From Flaccisagitta enflata (Eukaryota > Chaetognatha > Sagittoidea > Aphragmophora), in assembly GCA_965153355.1 (NCBI GenBank), contig OZ231126.1:65286001-65350000 (forward strand): a stretch of 64,000 nt of DNA, read 5' to 3'. Shown here one piece after another: positions 14,298 through 26,119 of the stretch. Both the position numbers and the translations under genes were made by a program. The notes under the pieces are model-generated. The model made no database searches. It was not told where the DNA came from and saw nothing but the letters and a program-made list of their open reading frames with translations. Numbering within the stretch: position 1 is the first letter of the stretch; each line of letters opens with the position of its first letter.

Positions 14298-15540
14298 TCT
14301 GAGATGACGAGTCTCCAATTCCCAAACTGGTTTCAAAACACGAGAAATTGTCCTGTACCCTATTTTTGGCTGTACTGTATTCCGACTGAATCGGATGCGA
14401 AATTGGCAAAGTCTGGGATTTTTTTTCTATCCATCTATCTATCTTGATGATAAAAAGCCACAAAAACTCACTTATTATATATGCTCTCCCCGAAGCTACA
14501 GATTCACTGTATCTGTCCGTATCCGACGCCCACGTGGTGTTACAGTAGGGCTGACAGCGAGCATTTTGTAATTGATACAAAACCATTAATCATGGGAGAC
14601 AGATTACTGATCAGTATTTCATTTGTATTTCTTTATAGAAAATTCATTTCAATGAGGGCAATAAAGAGGCAGGGCATACTTAACTAATGCACACCACCCA
14701 AACAAACACAAACATACATAACTACTCAAAACGGAACATGGAAAAAAAAACAATTGTAAAGCAAAGAACAAATGACGCTACTTGACCTTTCAGATTTCAG
14801 TGAAAGTCTTAGACTATCAGTTTAAAACAACAGACGGAACTTCAATAACTACAATTCATCTCAATTCACTCGTGCAGAACGTATATCTGCCAAGTGGAGG
14901 CTTGTAGATTATCACTAAGTGATCAACTCTTTTCATTCACAAGGTTATACCCACATTCCATAATCTAGCCCTGAATAAAAATTGAGGTACACCACCACCC
15001 AACTCTTACAATTCATATCAATCCAATCATTCTCCAATCAAATTCATGAATGTCTTACGACGCCCCCTGTATGCTTCCAAATTACGCTTATCTAGCCCCT
15101 CAATCCATACAAAATCATATTATGAACAGTATAAAATTGCGGAGCTCCATTATTCATCCAACGTGTGTGACGCAGATAACGATGTAAAGACCCATCCGGT
15201 GAAGCGCACACGTTGTAGAGAGCCGCAAAATTAACTTTGTTTCAGATGCTGCACGGCCTGTACCTGTGTATTAGTGAGTGTGTGTGTGTGTGTGTGGTGG
15301 TGTGTTCATATGTTTTCCAATCCGCGTGTCTGTCAGTCAATCTATGTCTCTTATACACACACCATTCGCGTTCATCTTGGTAGAAGGAGTTGGAAGCTGC
15401 GCATGATGATATCATATCGCAGTTGTCTCCATGAAATGCAAATGCCGTCCTGATGATAAAATATTGGAGTATTAAACCAGCCTAGGCCGCTTCATGTCTG
15501 AGTGCTTGTCTTTTTATTGAAGATAAATAATCTAAGTCTC
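14298..15540. other. Unique sequence, no gene recognised
   Basis: Contains a short GT run near 15279-15296. Open frames at 14481 and 15046 are short and without recognisable motifs. Nothing else was found on either strand. Confidence 0.5.
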
Positions 15541-15668
15541 GTCTCTCTCTCTCTCTCATTCTCTCTCTCTCTCTCTCTCTCTCACACAGAAAGACACGCA
15601 GACGCGTACACACACATGCATGCGCACACACACGCACGCACACACACATGCACACGCGCACACACAGT
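15541..15668. repeat. (CT)n then CA/CG-rich microsatellite
   Basis: CT run to about 15582, followed by imperfect CACACGCA repeats. Confidence 0.9.
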
Positions 15669-16124
15669 CATTGTCTATCTAACCATTAGTGAATTTTGAA
15701 GAACGATGGTCTTTGAGCTTTGATGTGACTTTCGCAACTTATTCAATGCCAGGTTTGGAGGATGTAATGATGATGCTTAAGTTCTGCGACAAATGAAAGT
15801 ACTATGAGCTTTACTTTCACATTCAAACATACACCAAAAACTAATAAGTAATGCAAAACTTATCCCCACAAAAAAATTACCACGTCAGCACTGTAATTGT
15901 TGACAGTGATGGGGTCTTTTCTTTGTTCTTTCTTAGCCGGTTTGAAGATAATGAGTCCCGCGCATAAATATTGTTTTGGTCAGCGCCACTTTTGACATTT
16001 TCTCCAGCTTTGGCGTCTTACAAATTACGTCATCAGCTTCTTCCAATGATGGCTTCGTCTGTCCATGGCACCTTCGTCATTGGTGTTTATCACCAGTAGT
16101 TTTGTGACAGTAGTTTCATAACAG

Positions 16125-16400
16125 TCGCCTTAATCATTGTCTTTTTCATCAGTTATCTTCGTCACGGTTGTCTTCATCATCATCATCTTCAACACCGTCA
16201 TCTTCAGCATCGTCGTCTTCATCATCGGCTTCATCGTCGTCGTCTTCATCGTCATCGTCTTCATCGGCGTCGTCTTCATCGACGTCGTCTTCATAGTTGT
16301 CTTCATCTTTGCTGTCTTCATCACCGTCATTTTAATCATCGTTTTCATCGTCTTTGTTGTTTTCATCGTCCTCTTTTTTAACAGCGTCATCGTCTTTATC
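16125..16400. repeat. Degenerate TCATCGTCTT array
   Basis: Imperfect TCATCG / TCGTCTTCA repeats. The open frames (Met-Lys-Thr rich on the minus strand, Val-Ile-Phe rich on the plus strand) follow from the repeat. Confidence 0.75.
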
Positions 16401-16931
16401 ATGATCTCGTCCAAAAATTGTCAATCAAAAGTGAGGTTGTAACAATCCGCATGCTGCAAATAAGCGGGGCATCAGGTCCCAGTGTCAGACTTCAATTGTT
16501 TTATATACCTAGATATCTTTATAGATAAACACTATTTTTTCTTTCATTTACTTAATTCTAGCCTAAGCGTCCGACTGCGGGCACGTAAGCTTAGGCTCCC
16601 GATGCCCCTTTCAATATGGCGTCATCATAGTGAGCGAAAGGCGTTCATTTGAAGGCGAGTGCCGAGTGAGCTGACGCTTGAAGTATGTGTCGTGAGGAAG
16701 AGTTTTCATCCAGCAAGTGCTCTGAGTCGTCAAATTCATTGATTGGCCGTCATTATGTATGCATTGTCTAGAGATTTGTGTGGAAATTTGCGCAAATCTT
16801 CCTAAAATATTTTTTGACGATCAAGTCTCTTATTATAAACTTCGAAAGAAGAAATTTCTGGTTGATAACAGAATCGTCTACGATAAACCCAGGTTTCTCG
16901 GTTCGGAAGTATTGGCTGCTGTTTTCTTCAG

Positions 16932-16972
16932 ATGGGTCATCGACCCCTTCGGGGCCGCTGCCCAAAAACAAA
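16932..16972 (-). repeat. GCAGCGG-family 5'-end remnant beside the MYND gene start
   Basis: A 40-bp remnant reads GGGTCATCGACCCCTTCGGG then GCCGCTGCCCAAAAA, matching the outer arm of the GCAGCGG family. It lies 21 bp upstream of the ATG at 16993 and reads in frame with the gene. Confidence 0.75.
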
Positions 16973-16992
16973 GGTTTACAGTCGCTATTGAC

Positions 16993-19488
16993 ATGGCGGT
17001 CAACAAATCACCAGCCGATAATTCCTGCGTCAAAGATTCAAAGACCCAATCCGTGAAAAAACTTTTCAATTACGACGACTTTGAATTCAAACACGAAATC
17101 TCCAAGGAGGAATCGGAGATTTTTAACCACGTTGTTATGGCGTCCAAAGGCGAAATGGCGAAAGCGGACGAAGACTCGTTCATCGTCTACACGAGTCTCA
17201 GCAAACACGTCATCAACGCAAAAACAGATTTTGTGAGACAAGTCAACCAAATGTTCCCATCATCTTGCAGCAACGACGCTTCGGCTTCTTCCACTCCTTC
17301 ACCACTCAGCTCCAGTTCCCCTTCCCACTTTTCTCAGCGACTCTCTAACCGCCAATCTGCCACTTTCCCTTCTTACTCGAGTTCATCTCAAGATGGAGCA
17401 TGTAAGCCAAAAGAAACAAACAAACCAACCAATACCGTTGATCCTCTCGTCAATGAGGTTCATTTTTTGGCTCTTAATGAAGCATATACAGAAAATGAGC
17501 GGAGTGTAAGAATATCATTTGTGGCGGTGGAAGAGTCAGTCCGCGATCTAATCTTGAACAATCCCAAGTACGTGGTGGAGATGAGCGGAACGAAAACTGG
17601 CAAAGTTTGCGTTGAACAAGGGCTGAAGTTGACATTCACGGCGGAAGGGAAGGCGATATACGCGAGTGGAAGCAAAATAGCCCTAGCGCCTTCCCATGCG
17701 TCAAAATGCGTTGATATCAATGGACGGTTTTGGATGATTCATGGAAAGACCCTAAAACCCGTCAGCGGTGCAGCCGCAGGAAACAATACTGTACAAAATG
17801 GCCTCTATCGCAAAAGAGTCATTTCCCATTCTACAATAGCGCCTCCACCCGCACATCGAAATCTTCCAAGGGCCCAAAAGGAAACCCGCCTGCAAACCTT
17901 TTACACCGCGATAAAGTTTGTGACAAAGTCGCTTAGGATCCTGGAGGGTACCATCAAGCTGGAGATGACAGAAAAACGCACCAAACAATTCCATGAATTT
18001 TGGTTGGAAACAGTCCCTTTTGTCGGGGATGAAATGAAGGAGACGTTGGAACCGCTATCTTCGGCTCTCCTTCATGACGGGGAAGAAAACTTCAAACGAG
18101 CAAATTTTGAAAAAAAGAAGCTCAAATACATGCAAACAGACGGTCAGGTGGAAGCATTCAACAAGCAAGTGAACCAATATGCCGAGTGGGCCAGCCAATA
18201 CATTGAGAAGAGCCTTCGCTTCTTTAAAGAATATCGCATGAAGATGACCAAACTGGAGCCAGTAGAAACTGTCGTCAGCAACTGGAAGGGCCTCGCGAAT
18301 CATCGTTTGGAGAAATTGAAACATCGCATCACTTCCGAGAAAGGACAAGATCGCGATCTACAGGAGCAAGGAATGATGAAAATCAAAAAGTCGATATTGG
18401 AAAGCATCGAAATATTCCGGGGCAAAATAGAACAAAATTCCAAAGTTTTTGCGCAAAAAGGTTCGATGGAAGCGGATTTGCGATCGGAGCTGGTCAAAAT
18501 GATTCAGCGATTCGACGTCGAATTCAACATTTTCACTCACAAATGCCAACAAAGTCTGCCAATGATGGAAGCTGATTGGATGCAAGAAACGGCCAATGGT
18601 TTCAACGTGAGGCCTTTGCTAGAGTTTGACCAACTGAAATCGAAATTCTTCGACTACGATTGGAAAGAAGGAATGACGGAGGAAGGCAGGAAAGTGTGTG
18701 AGGAGATGGAGAGCAAAATTGAGTCGGGTGAAATCAAACTTGGTACAGACAGGAAGGAGGCAGAGACTGAGGAGGCGAGGCAAGAGGAGTCGCACGCGCT
18801 GGCCGAGGCGTTTGCCAGACAGGTTTTTGGTCCCAGCTGCAGTGATGACGAGGATGACGAAGATATTTGCCACATCCCGTACGATTCTTTACACCGTTTT
18901 ATGGCAAATCCATCCAAGGGACTGGAAATATTTAGCGAACATGACAGTCCCTTAACGGAAGGAGGAAGAGAATGTCGTGACGGCTCCACCGTTCATAAAT
19001 TCAGACAATGTCAACGCGAGGAATGTGGCAAGATGGAACAAGCGCCGAGAACCTTCAAAGCGTGTAGCAAATGCACGGGAGACTCGAAAAAATTTGGCAT
19101 GTACGGGATACCAATTCCACCATTGCATTACTGCGGAAAAGATTGCTTCGAGATCGCTTGGAAACAAAGCCACAGGAATTACCACAAAAAGTTGAAGGCA
19201 CAATGGAAGAGATTCATGGCGAAGGAGAAAAAAGAGGGAGATGGGGTGGCGAGAAAAGAACGACGGCGAAAAGATGATAAAGCGACCGGCCAGATGGGCG
19301 GAGAAGAAGGAAAAGAAGGAGTAAGAGGAGGAGGAGAAAGAAAAGAAGCAGGGGGAGTTAAAGATATGGATCAGCACTCTGAGAAGTGCGAGGGGGCTAA
19401 AGGTGGAGTGGCTACTGACGAGCATTCTGATGTTGTGGACAACCTCGAATATTCGGAAATCTACGATGCAATGTGCGATGTTGAATAG
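16993..19488 (+). CDS. MYND-zinc-finger-like protein, 831 residues
   Basis: This is the longest non-repetitive frame in the window, without visible introns. Residues 89-137 are a Ser/Pro-rich linker. Residues 300-540 are rich in charged, helix-forming segments, with no known domain recognised. An acidic patch (SDDEDDED) lies near 616-624. A MYND-type zinc finger is at 673-731: C673-x4-C678, C691-x2-C694, YC714-x3-C718, W723, H727-x3-H731. The usual last Cys is His, and the CSKC-to-YC spacing is longer than typical. The C-terminal 740-800 is Lys/Glu/Gly-rich low complexity. MYND fingers normally bind proline-rich protein partners, so a protein-protein interaction role is inferred, with no enzymatic motif (for example SET) seen. 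The frame is open to an ATG at 16759, but that extension reads through a repeat remnant, so I start at 16993. An upstream exon is possible. Confidence 0.85.
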   Translation: MAVNKSPADNSCVKDSKTQSVKKLFNYDDFEFKHEISKEESEIFNHVVMASKGEMAKADEDSFIVYTSLSKHVINAKTDFVRQVNQMFPSSCSNDASASSTPSPLSSSSPSHFSQRLSNRQSATFPSYSSSSQDGACKPKETNKPTNTVDPLVNEVHFLALNEAYTENERSVRISFVAVEESVRDLILNNPKYVVEMSGTKTGKVCVEQGLKLTFTAEGKAIYASGSKIALAPSHASKCVDINGRFWMIHGKTLKPVSGAAAGNNTVQNGLYRKRVISHSTIAPPPAHRNLPRAQKETRLQTFYTAIKFVTKSLRILEGTIKLEMTEKRTKQFHEFWLETVPFVGDEMKETLEPLSSALLHDGEENFKRANFEKKKLKYMQTDGQVEAFNKQVNQYAEWASQYIEKSLRFFKEYRMKMTKLEPVETVVSNWKGLANHRLEKLKHRITSEKGQDRDLQEQGMMKIKKSILESIEIFRGKIEQNSKVFAQKGSMEADLRSELVKMIQRFDVEFNIFTHKCQQSLPMMEADWMQETANGFNVRPLLEFDQLKSKFFDYDWKEGMTEEGRKVCEEMESKIESGEIKLGTDRKEAETEEARQEESHALAEAFARQVFGPSCSDDEDDEDICHIPYDSLHRFMANPSKGLEIFSEHDSPLTEGGRECRDGSTVHKFRQCQREECGKMEQAPRTFKACSKCTGDSKKFGMYGIPIPPLHYCGKDCFEIAWKQSHRNYHKKLKAQWKRFMAKEKKEGDGVARKERRRKDDKATGQMGGEEGKEGVRGGGERKEAGGVKDMDQHSEKCEGAKGGVATDEHSDVVDNLEYSEIYDAMCDVE

Positions 19489-19680
19489 ACTAGATGATTT
19501 TTGTGTGCACTCACAATCTACTGTCGTTGTTTGTTTTGTTTGTGTCATTTTTGTCATTTACTTTTTTCTTAATGTTAAAGCAGACACGTGATTTTACAAA
19601 ATGAAAGATGAAATCTGTTGCGCCAAATACGATTCTTCTTTGACAAAATTGATCATCAAAGCAAAACCAGAACTTTTTTT

Positions 19681-19808
19681 TAAGTACGACAAAGCAACTC
19701 TATAACTGGCTGTGTCCATTGGTCGTTTGGTCAGTTGGTTGGTCGGGTAATGCATTCGTTCGACGATCCACACGTCGCACCTAATTGGCCTACTTGGCCT
19801 TGTTCAAT
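19681..19808 (+). repeat. AGTCGCG-superfamily element, GTGCGAC variant
   Basis: 5' hairpin AAGTACGACAAAGCAACTCT, a (GGTT/GGTC) tract, AATGCATTCGTTCGACG, arm ACGTCGCACCT, terminal stem-loop GGCCTACTTGGCC, TTGTT. The sister copy at 28377 has the unmutated hairpin. Confidence 0.8.
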
Positions 19809-19999
19809 GCATAGCAACCTGAGTACTAGTTGCGCTAGTTGCGTTCATTAGAAAGCTTAGTATCATCAGAATTAGCGTATTAGGAGAGGAGGAGTGAGAA
19901 GAAAGCTCAGAATAGAAAGAGGGAAATCTTGATTTGAAGAAATAGTGGCGACATAAAATAGATAAAACACCAATATCTCCAGTTTAACGTTCATCAGTA

Positions 20000-20358
20000 T
20001 CAACTTTTCAGAAGAATGGGTTCAAATTGGGCATTACGGTAAAACATCATTTCCAAGCATTTTTCATGTTCCATTTGCATAGTTAGAGCCCAATCTCATC
20101 GGAAAATCGATTTGGACTTGATGTAGGCATTCCCTAATCAATGTGTTAGTTGAATAGAACGTCTACTTATGTCTCTTATGACTACTTCAATCAATTCTAT
20201 ACAAAAAGAGCATCGATTACGGAATGCCTAGATCGAGTCCAATTCTATTTTCCGATGATACTCGACTTTGACCATGCAAATGGAACATGATAAGTGCTTA
20301 GAAATAGTGTTTCATTCGAATGCCCAAATTAAGCCCACTCTACTTTTCAGCCAGACAT
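20000..20358. repeat. Foldback element
   Basis: Arms of about 145 bp (20000-20144 and 20212-20358) are reverse complements with scattered mismatches. Shared blocks are TTGGGCATT, CATGTTCCATTTGCAT, ATCGGAAAAT and TAGGCATTCC. The spacer is about 65 bp and there is no coding frame. Confidence 0.75.
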
Positions 20359-20696
20359 ACTTGACAGCCGTTGTTAAATGCTCCTTTCTATTGTTTTTCC
20401 CCCTTTTCCTTTTGAGCGCCAGTCTTTGTCATTTTTTCCCACTTCATACCGCCGCCGGTATACCGATTGCCCATGGCTGCGGTCGGAGGCGCCTGTCTGG
20501 CCATGACACTTTGCTTTCTTTTCTCTCTCTCTTTCTCTTTCTCGGCCTCTCGCGAAGGGGGAAAAATAAACGTCTTTGATTGTTGATCAAAGGAAGATGG
20601 ACATCTGGCACCAGATCATGAATGAAGAGGACGAGGAGGGGAAGGAGGAACAAAAGTAGGTGGAGGAGGACGACAAGGGCGAAGTAGAGGGGAAGA

Positions 20697-20889
20697 GGAC
20701 AAGGCCGGATACACGGCTACCCCAGTCGCGCGCAGGTGCGCAGGGGCCGTAATTGAGATCACCAGATCATTTGGACAGGAGCGGTGAGGCCAAAAACCCC
20801 AAAAACCCCAAAAAAGTAAAATGTGATCGACAGACCGACGGACGGACCGACAAAGACGGGTGTAGAGTTGCGTAGCACGCGACTAAAAA
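20697..20889 (-). repeat. AGTCGCG-family element
   Basis: Full copy from CAAGGCCGGATACACGG through GGTGTAGAGTTGCGTAGC to CACGCGACTAAAAAG. Confidence 0.85.
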
Positions 20890-20989
20890 GTAAGCGAGGG
20901 ATCCTTTGAAGGGAATCACATTTGTACACTTGTACATTTTTCACATTGGAGACTGGAGAGTATTTTAACCGGCGGGGTTAAGGCTCTTT

Positions 20990-21315
20990 GGAAGCGGGAT
21001 GGAAATCGGAAGCGTAGAAAGATGCGGAAGCCAAGGTGGAAGGGGACGCTTTAACAAAACCGAAAGCAGAGGTGGAAGCGGGGGTAATGGGGGAAGCAAG
21101 GGAGATGTGGAAGCCAAGGTGGAAGGGGACACTTTAACAAAACCGAAAGCGGAGGTGGAAGCGGGGGAGTAAAAGGGGAAGCAAGGGAAGATGTGGAAGT
21201 GGAAGCAAAGGTGGAACGGGACGATCAAGCGAAAACCAAAGTGGAGGTGAAAGCGAGGGAGTAAAAGGGGAAGCAAGGGAAGATGTAGCAGAGGAAGCAA
21301 AGGTGGAAGAGGAAG
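20990..21315. repeat. 83-92-bp degenerate minisatellite, possibly a decayed coding repeat
   Basis: Four units begin near 21030, 21113, 21204 and 21296, each close to AAGGTGGAAGGGGAC with TTAACAAAACCGAAAG. One frame of a unit reads VEAKVEGDTLTKPKAEVEAG, but the unit length is not a multiple of three and stops intervene. If it was coding, it is broken now. Confidence 0.6.
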
Positions 21316-21435
21316 CTTCTAAACGTGGTTCCGCTGCAAATATAGGACGAGCATCCTTCCCGTTAAACCAGGGCCAAAACCGATTCCATTGTCACCTGTT
21401 TCGGCTGTTTTCGGCGTCGCGTCTATCAGTGATTT

Positions 21436-21845
21436 GCGAGCAAGCCCGGGCGATTTTGCATTTTCTTTAACAATACAATACACTATACAATTTTTCAAAG
21501 TATTGGGCCAATACAATACAATACCAATACAATACAATATCTTAAAGAATTGTACCCAATATGTAACAATATTTTAATTCATTTAATAAAAAATCTTTGT
21601 TGAATCTTAAATAAACAGTTGAAGCTTTAACTCAGTTTTTATATGCTTGATCAAAAAAGAATTTTTGAATATTTTGTTTAACTTTCATATATCTATCAAT
21701 GTTTTTTTTTTCATACATTTTTTATTTTTGTTTCTTTAGGTAAGTCTCTTTGTCTGTGTTTGTCCTATGTGTGTGTGTGTGTGTGTATGTGTGTGTGTGT
21801 CTCTTTCTCTCTCTTTTTGTTTCTCCCTTTATCTCCGTCTTGATC

Positions 21846-21909
<64 letters not shown>

Positions 21910-22261
21910 CCCTTGAGTGTACTGACCCAGGATTATATCTGAGGAAAATCGATCTTTCCTCCTCCTCATCCTCTTCAGCTTCCAGACCTTATCCTCTTCT
22001 TCTTCACTTTTTTTCTGCACTTCCTAAAATGTTGATCTCTCCTCATCCTCCTCATCCACCTTACCTTCTCCTCTTCTTCTTCCCTACTTTTATTTTTCAC
22101 TACGACTAGTTTGTTTGACCTTCCTAAGAATTCCACTATTTTATTGTATTGTATTGTATTGAGAAAATAACAGTAACCATAATAAATATTGGGTAAACCC
22201 AATACTTACAAGTATTGTAAATACAATACAATACCCAATACGAATCGCCCGGCCTTGTTTG
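21436..22261. repeat. Inverted-repeat region with CAATA tracts and CT microsatellite
   Basis: GGGCGATTTTGC at 21449 and AATCGCCCGG at 22243 are inverted. Inside each end are ACAATACAATA-type tracts, and in the middle GT, CTGT and CT runs (21770-21910). The right end CGGCCTTGTTT resembles the AGTCGCG-family 3' end, so this may be another subfamily of it. Confidence 0.45.
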
Positions 22262-22310
22262 CGGGTTGTAGTCTGCTGATTTAGTTTTAGCTCAAGCAGA
22301 CCATGATGAT

Positions 22311-22313
<3 letters not shown>

Positions 22314-22382
<69 letters not shown>

Positions 22383-22420
22383 CAGAGACAGAGACAGACA
22401 GAGCAAGAGATACAGTCAAA
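22314..22420. repeat. (GA)n / GACA microsatellite
   Basis: GA run to about 22376 passing into GAGACA and CAGA repeats. Confidence 0.93.
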
Positions 22421-22550
22421 CAGACATAAAGATGAAGATACAGACATACATACAAAGAAAGAGACAGACAGACTGACAGACCGGTGGATAAGCAAAAACA
22501 GAGACATATTCGGTGAAACGAAAAAAAGACAGAGAAACAGAGCGAAAGAG

Positions 22551-22741
22551 AACAAGGCCGGATACACGGCAATCCAGTCGCGGACGGTTGGGAAGGAGCC
22601 GTAATGCGAAAATTGCTCGCGATTCAAAAATTTTACGGACAGACGGACGGACGGACCGACGGACGGACGGACCGACGGACGGACGGACCGACGGACCAAC
22701 CGACACGGCAAGGTGTAGAGTCGCGTGTCCGCGATTAAAAA
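22551..22741 (-). repeat. AGTCGCG-family element, GCGGAC arm
   Basis: CAAGGCCGGATACACGG, arm AGTCGCGGACGG, a long (GGAC) tract, TAGAGTCGCGTGTCCGCGAT, AAAAAG. The arm GCGGAC pairs with GTCCGC, whereas other copies pair GCGTGC with GCACGC. Confidence 0.85.
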
Positions 22742-22824
22742 GAAAAAGAGAAAGAGGATGGGTTGCCTGTCGGTTTTCCTCTCATCGCAACAGTACCCGA
22801 AAATTTTATTCTTACCATCAATTT

Positions 22825-22855
<31 letters not shown>

Positions 22856-22884
22856 ATCCTTTTTTTTTTCGTTTTCCAACTCAG

Positions 22885-23033
22885 ACCCAAATCGGCGTTC
22901 AAATCACTCAACTATTACATCATTTCTTATCAGACCGTTGCCAAACAGGGACTTCGTCTTTGATGTGTCTGCGAATCCTGGTAGAACCAAGCTTACGTAC
23001 AAAAACCAGTGCTTTAATCTCCTGTCAGCGTAA
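22885..23033 (+). CDS. Possible terminal coding exon, unknown protein
   Basis: A strong pyrimidine tract and AACTCAG acceptor precede about 49 codons ending in TAA. Segments include ITSFLIRPLPNRDFVFDV and SANPGRTKLTYKNQ. The composition looks coding and the tract would suit splicing. No family is recognised and the upstream exon is not identified, because the preceding 150 bp are microsatellite and repeat. A GTAGAA donor-like site inside (22981) leaves open a shorter internal exon. Confidence 0.25.
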
Positions 23034-23416
23034 GCTTGCTTTAAGCGTTTAAAATAAACAAAAGGATGTCATGCTTAAGTTGGTCATTTTACTAGTTTGC
23101 CATGACATTCGGGAACCGGTTGCAAATCTATTTGGTTCATCTCGTTCCCTTATTCATTTACAGACGGGACCATTTCAAGAGCTGAGGCGGGACCCTAAGC
23201 GTTAACACAGTGTCAAAATTGTCTGAACACAGTAGGCTGTAGGGGGTCCCGTCTGTAGTCAGTCATTATTTCATTCATTCATTTGTTTCTTCCTATATCC
23301 ATTTGTACACTCATTTGGTCATTAGTTCAATCATACATTCGTTTATTCTTCAATTTGCTTGCTCAAACAGCCATTCATCCATGCGTTCATATATTTATAC
23401 ACGCACGCACGCATTC

Positions 23417-23525
23417 AGTCATTCATTCATTCATTCATTCATTCATTCATTCATTCATTCGTTCGTTCGTTCATTCATTCATTCATTCATTCATTCATTC
23501 ATTCATTCATTCATTCATTCATATA
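23417..23525. repeat. (TTCA)n microsatellite
   Basis: ATTC tetranucleotide run with a short TTCG variant block near 23458-23472. Confidence 0.95.
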
Positions 23526-25148
23526 TTCGATCAAGATATGATAAAAAGTTCAAAAGCCACAGGTTTCGTTAACTGTGCTAGAGAGCCACTATCAAAGCCT
23601 ATTTTCAGACCTGGTATGCATCCTCGAGGTTAAATGACGACTTTAGCCCTTTGGTTGACTGAAGGAACCCATAAATGTGCATTTTTATGGAATTCCAGGT
23701 AGCACGGGCTCTATATCTGTCAGGGGTAATACCCCCATTTTCTTCTCGGTTTTTAAGTCTCTCAATTTGACACATTTTAGCTTCTTTCCTTTATAACTTC
23801 TTGTAGAAGTGAGTAAAACCCCTGGGATTGGTTTTATTGAAAGATGATATGAAGTAAATTTCCTTAAACTATAAACCTGGGATGAGGGGCCCTAAGGGGC
23901 CCCTAGGGGGCCCTTGAGGGAACCCCAAATGTCCTAAAATGGCAGAATTGCAACAAAATCTGGTAGTTTTTCCATTCAAATCTTACTTGAATTACTTGAC
24001 AAACTTTTTCTCAACATCATTTGACTTATATAGTAACTTTGTAAAAGAAAAGGGATACAGTTGGCAAAAAGGGCCCTTGGGGGTACCCAACGTAAGGTCC
24101 CAATTACCCCAAAAATCCTGCACATCTTAAAAATTTACAAATTTTCATTGATAAAAGACAGGGATCAAATGTATGTGATTTGATTTGAAATATAATTTGA
24201 TGAAATGGTATAACTAATTCAATGCTTGTAGTGAGGGGCCCAAAAGTACCCAGTAGGGGGCTCAAAAGTACCCAGTAGGGGGCCCTAAATGTCCAAAAAC
24301 TGGAAAATTTTATACAAATTGAGAATTTTTTTCCATTTTAGTTCTAACAACCACCTAAAATTTATTATAAGAATGCTGTTGTGCTTCTCTGATAAATATC
24401 TTGGCGATTGCTAAGGTATTCACATAGCAAAAGGGGCCCAAAGGGTACCCTAAATGCAAAGTATAGCTAAAAAATTGGGATTTGGAATCTGGGAAAGATA
24501 ATGTCTTGTCTCTATCTTTAACAGTTTAGGAGCTAGGGCAGACAGACAGACAGACAGACAGACAGAAAGACAGATTGATGGACAGAGACAGACAAACAGA
24601 CAGATAAACACAACAAAAAAACTTTGAATCAAATTCTACGGGGGAAATGATAAACGAGTTTGCAAAACGAAATGAAGCAAGGGTTTGAATGATATGTGAT
24701 GATGATTAGAATGCTTTGCCCCATCCTACTGTAGTATTTTAGATACTTTTTTGCACAATACACTAAATTGTATGAATCAATTGAAAACAATCTATTTGAT
24801 AAAGAAGTAATCATTTTGAAAAGAATCATTTGTTTATTTGTTACTTTTTTTGCATATAAAAAGCATAGAAATCATGGCAAATCAGTAAAAAGGCTGTCGT
24901 GCTCAGATTTGCCGTTGTGCTTGGAATTGGCTTTGAAGTCCCTAGGCTCCAAGCTGCCATACATCACTGGCTGCGTCCATACCCCGCACCTATTTATTGG
25001 TCCTGAATCAGCCACAACAAACCTTGAATCAACCCTTGCAGGTTTAATACTGGCCCTATAACGACACAGGATGCGTAATGATGCGTATGGGAAATAAGAA
25101 TGGGTTCCCCTTTGTAGAAGTGACCTGTTTTTTGGTAGAAGTGACCCA

Positions 25149-25377
25149 TTTTTAGTCGCGTGCCACGCGACTCTACACCCCACTATGTCAGTTGGTTGGT
25201 TGGTTGGTTGGTTGGTCGGTTGGTCGGTTGGTTGGTTGGTCGGTTCCCCTTTTACTTTTTCGGCGTTTTTGAGCTTTTTGAGCATATGGCACCTGCCCAG
25301 ATGACCCAGTGACCTTCTCCAGCACTGCTCCTGGCCACCCGCATGCAACTAGGGTAGCCGTGTATCCGGCCTTGTTT
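25149..25377 (+). repeat. AGTCGCG-family element
   Basis: TTTTTAGTCGCG, TGCCACGCGACTCTACACC, a long (GGTT/GGTC) tract, arm GCATGCAACT, stem-loop GCCGTGTATCCGGC (25357-25370), CTTGTTTT. Confidence 0.87.
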
Positions 25378-25855
25378 TCTCGAAAGCAACCTGCATGATG
25401 ACAGGTCCCTAATGGAGCCTGGCAGAGCTTTGCAGGTCACTTTTCTTCTTGAAAAAAGTTAGAGTACTGAACGGAGCCCTTTACACGTCACTAACTTCAT
25501 GTCTATTAGTTAAAGAAACCTGTTGAAGGTTCCATTCTATACTCTCTTCTATACTAACTTTTCACTAAAAGAGAAGTGACCCGTAAGGCTTCGTGGATGC
25601 AGATTCCTTTTCCAAAAACATGTGACCTGCAAGTGACCCGTTGTTCCAGGTCGCTTTTCTGCATAAAATGGGTTACCATCAATCCCTATTTTCTGCGTTG
25701 TGCCTATCAGCCCTTGAATCTTCCCTTTCAGACTTCAATTTAGCTGTGTCTTGTCTCAGAGGATAAACATAGGTTCCGAGCTTGTTTCCTTTCAAGGTTC
25801 TAGGAGGATTAGATAAATCATTGGAAATGTTCATATTTTTGTCAGTACATGGGAT

Positions 25856-25973
25856 TTTCAGTTGCGTGCTTCGCAAATTCACCCCGCTTTGTCTGTCCGT
25901 CGGTCGGTTGGTCCCCCGTAGAATTTGATTCAATAAAGTTTTTCTGTTGTGTGTATCTGTACTTCTGTCTGTA

Positions 25974-26018
<45 letters not shown>

Positions 26019-26019
26019 G

Positions 26020-26053
<34 letters not shown>
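25856..26053 (+). repeat. AGTCGCG-family 5' fragment running into CTGT/CT microsatellite
   Basis: AGTTGCGTGCTTCGCAAATTC hairpin relic with a short GTCGGTCGG tract. From 25965 there is a CTGT tetranucleotide run, then CT repeats to 26053. Confidence 0.75.
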
Positions 26054-26056
<3 letters not shown>

Positions 26057-26119
26057 CTCTCTTTTCTTTTTTTCCCTTCCTACAAAATTTGTTCATAACA
26101 CATTTTTGAGCCCGACAAA

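Noticed and set aside
20473-20586. 37-codon plus-strand frame with a signal-peptide-like start (MAAVGGACLAMTLCF)
   Set aside because: The start context is good, but the hydrophobic core is encoded by a CT-rich stretch and there is no downstream exon or clear donor.
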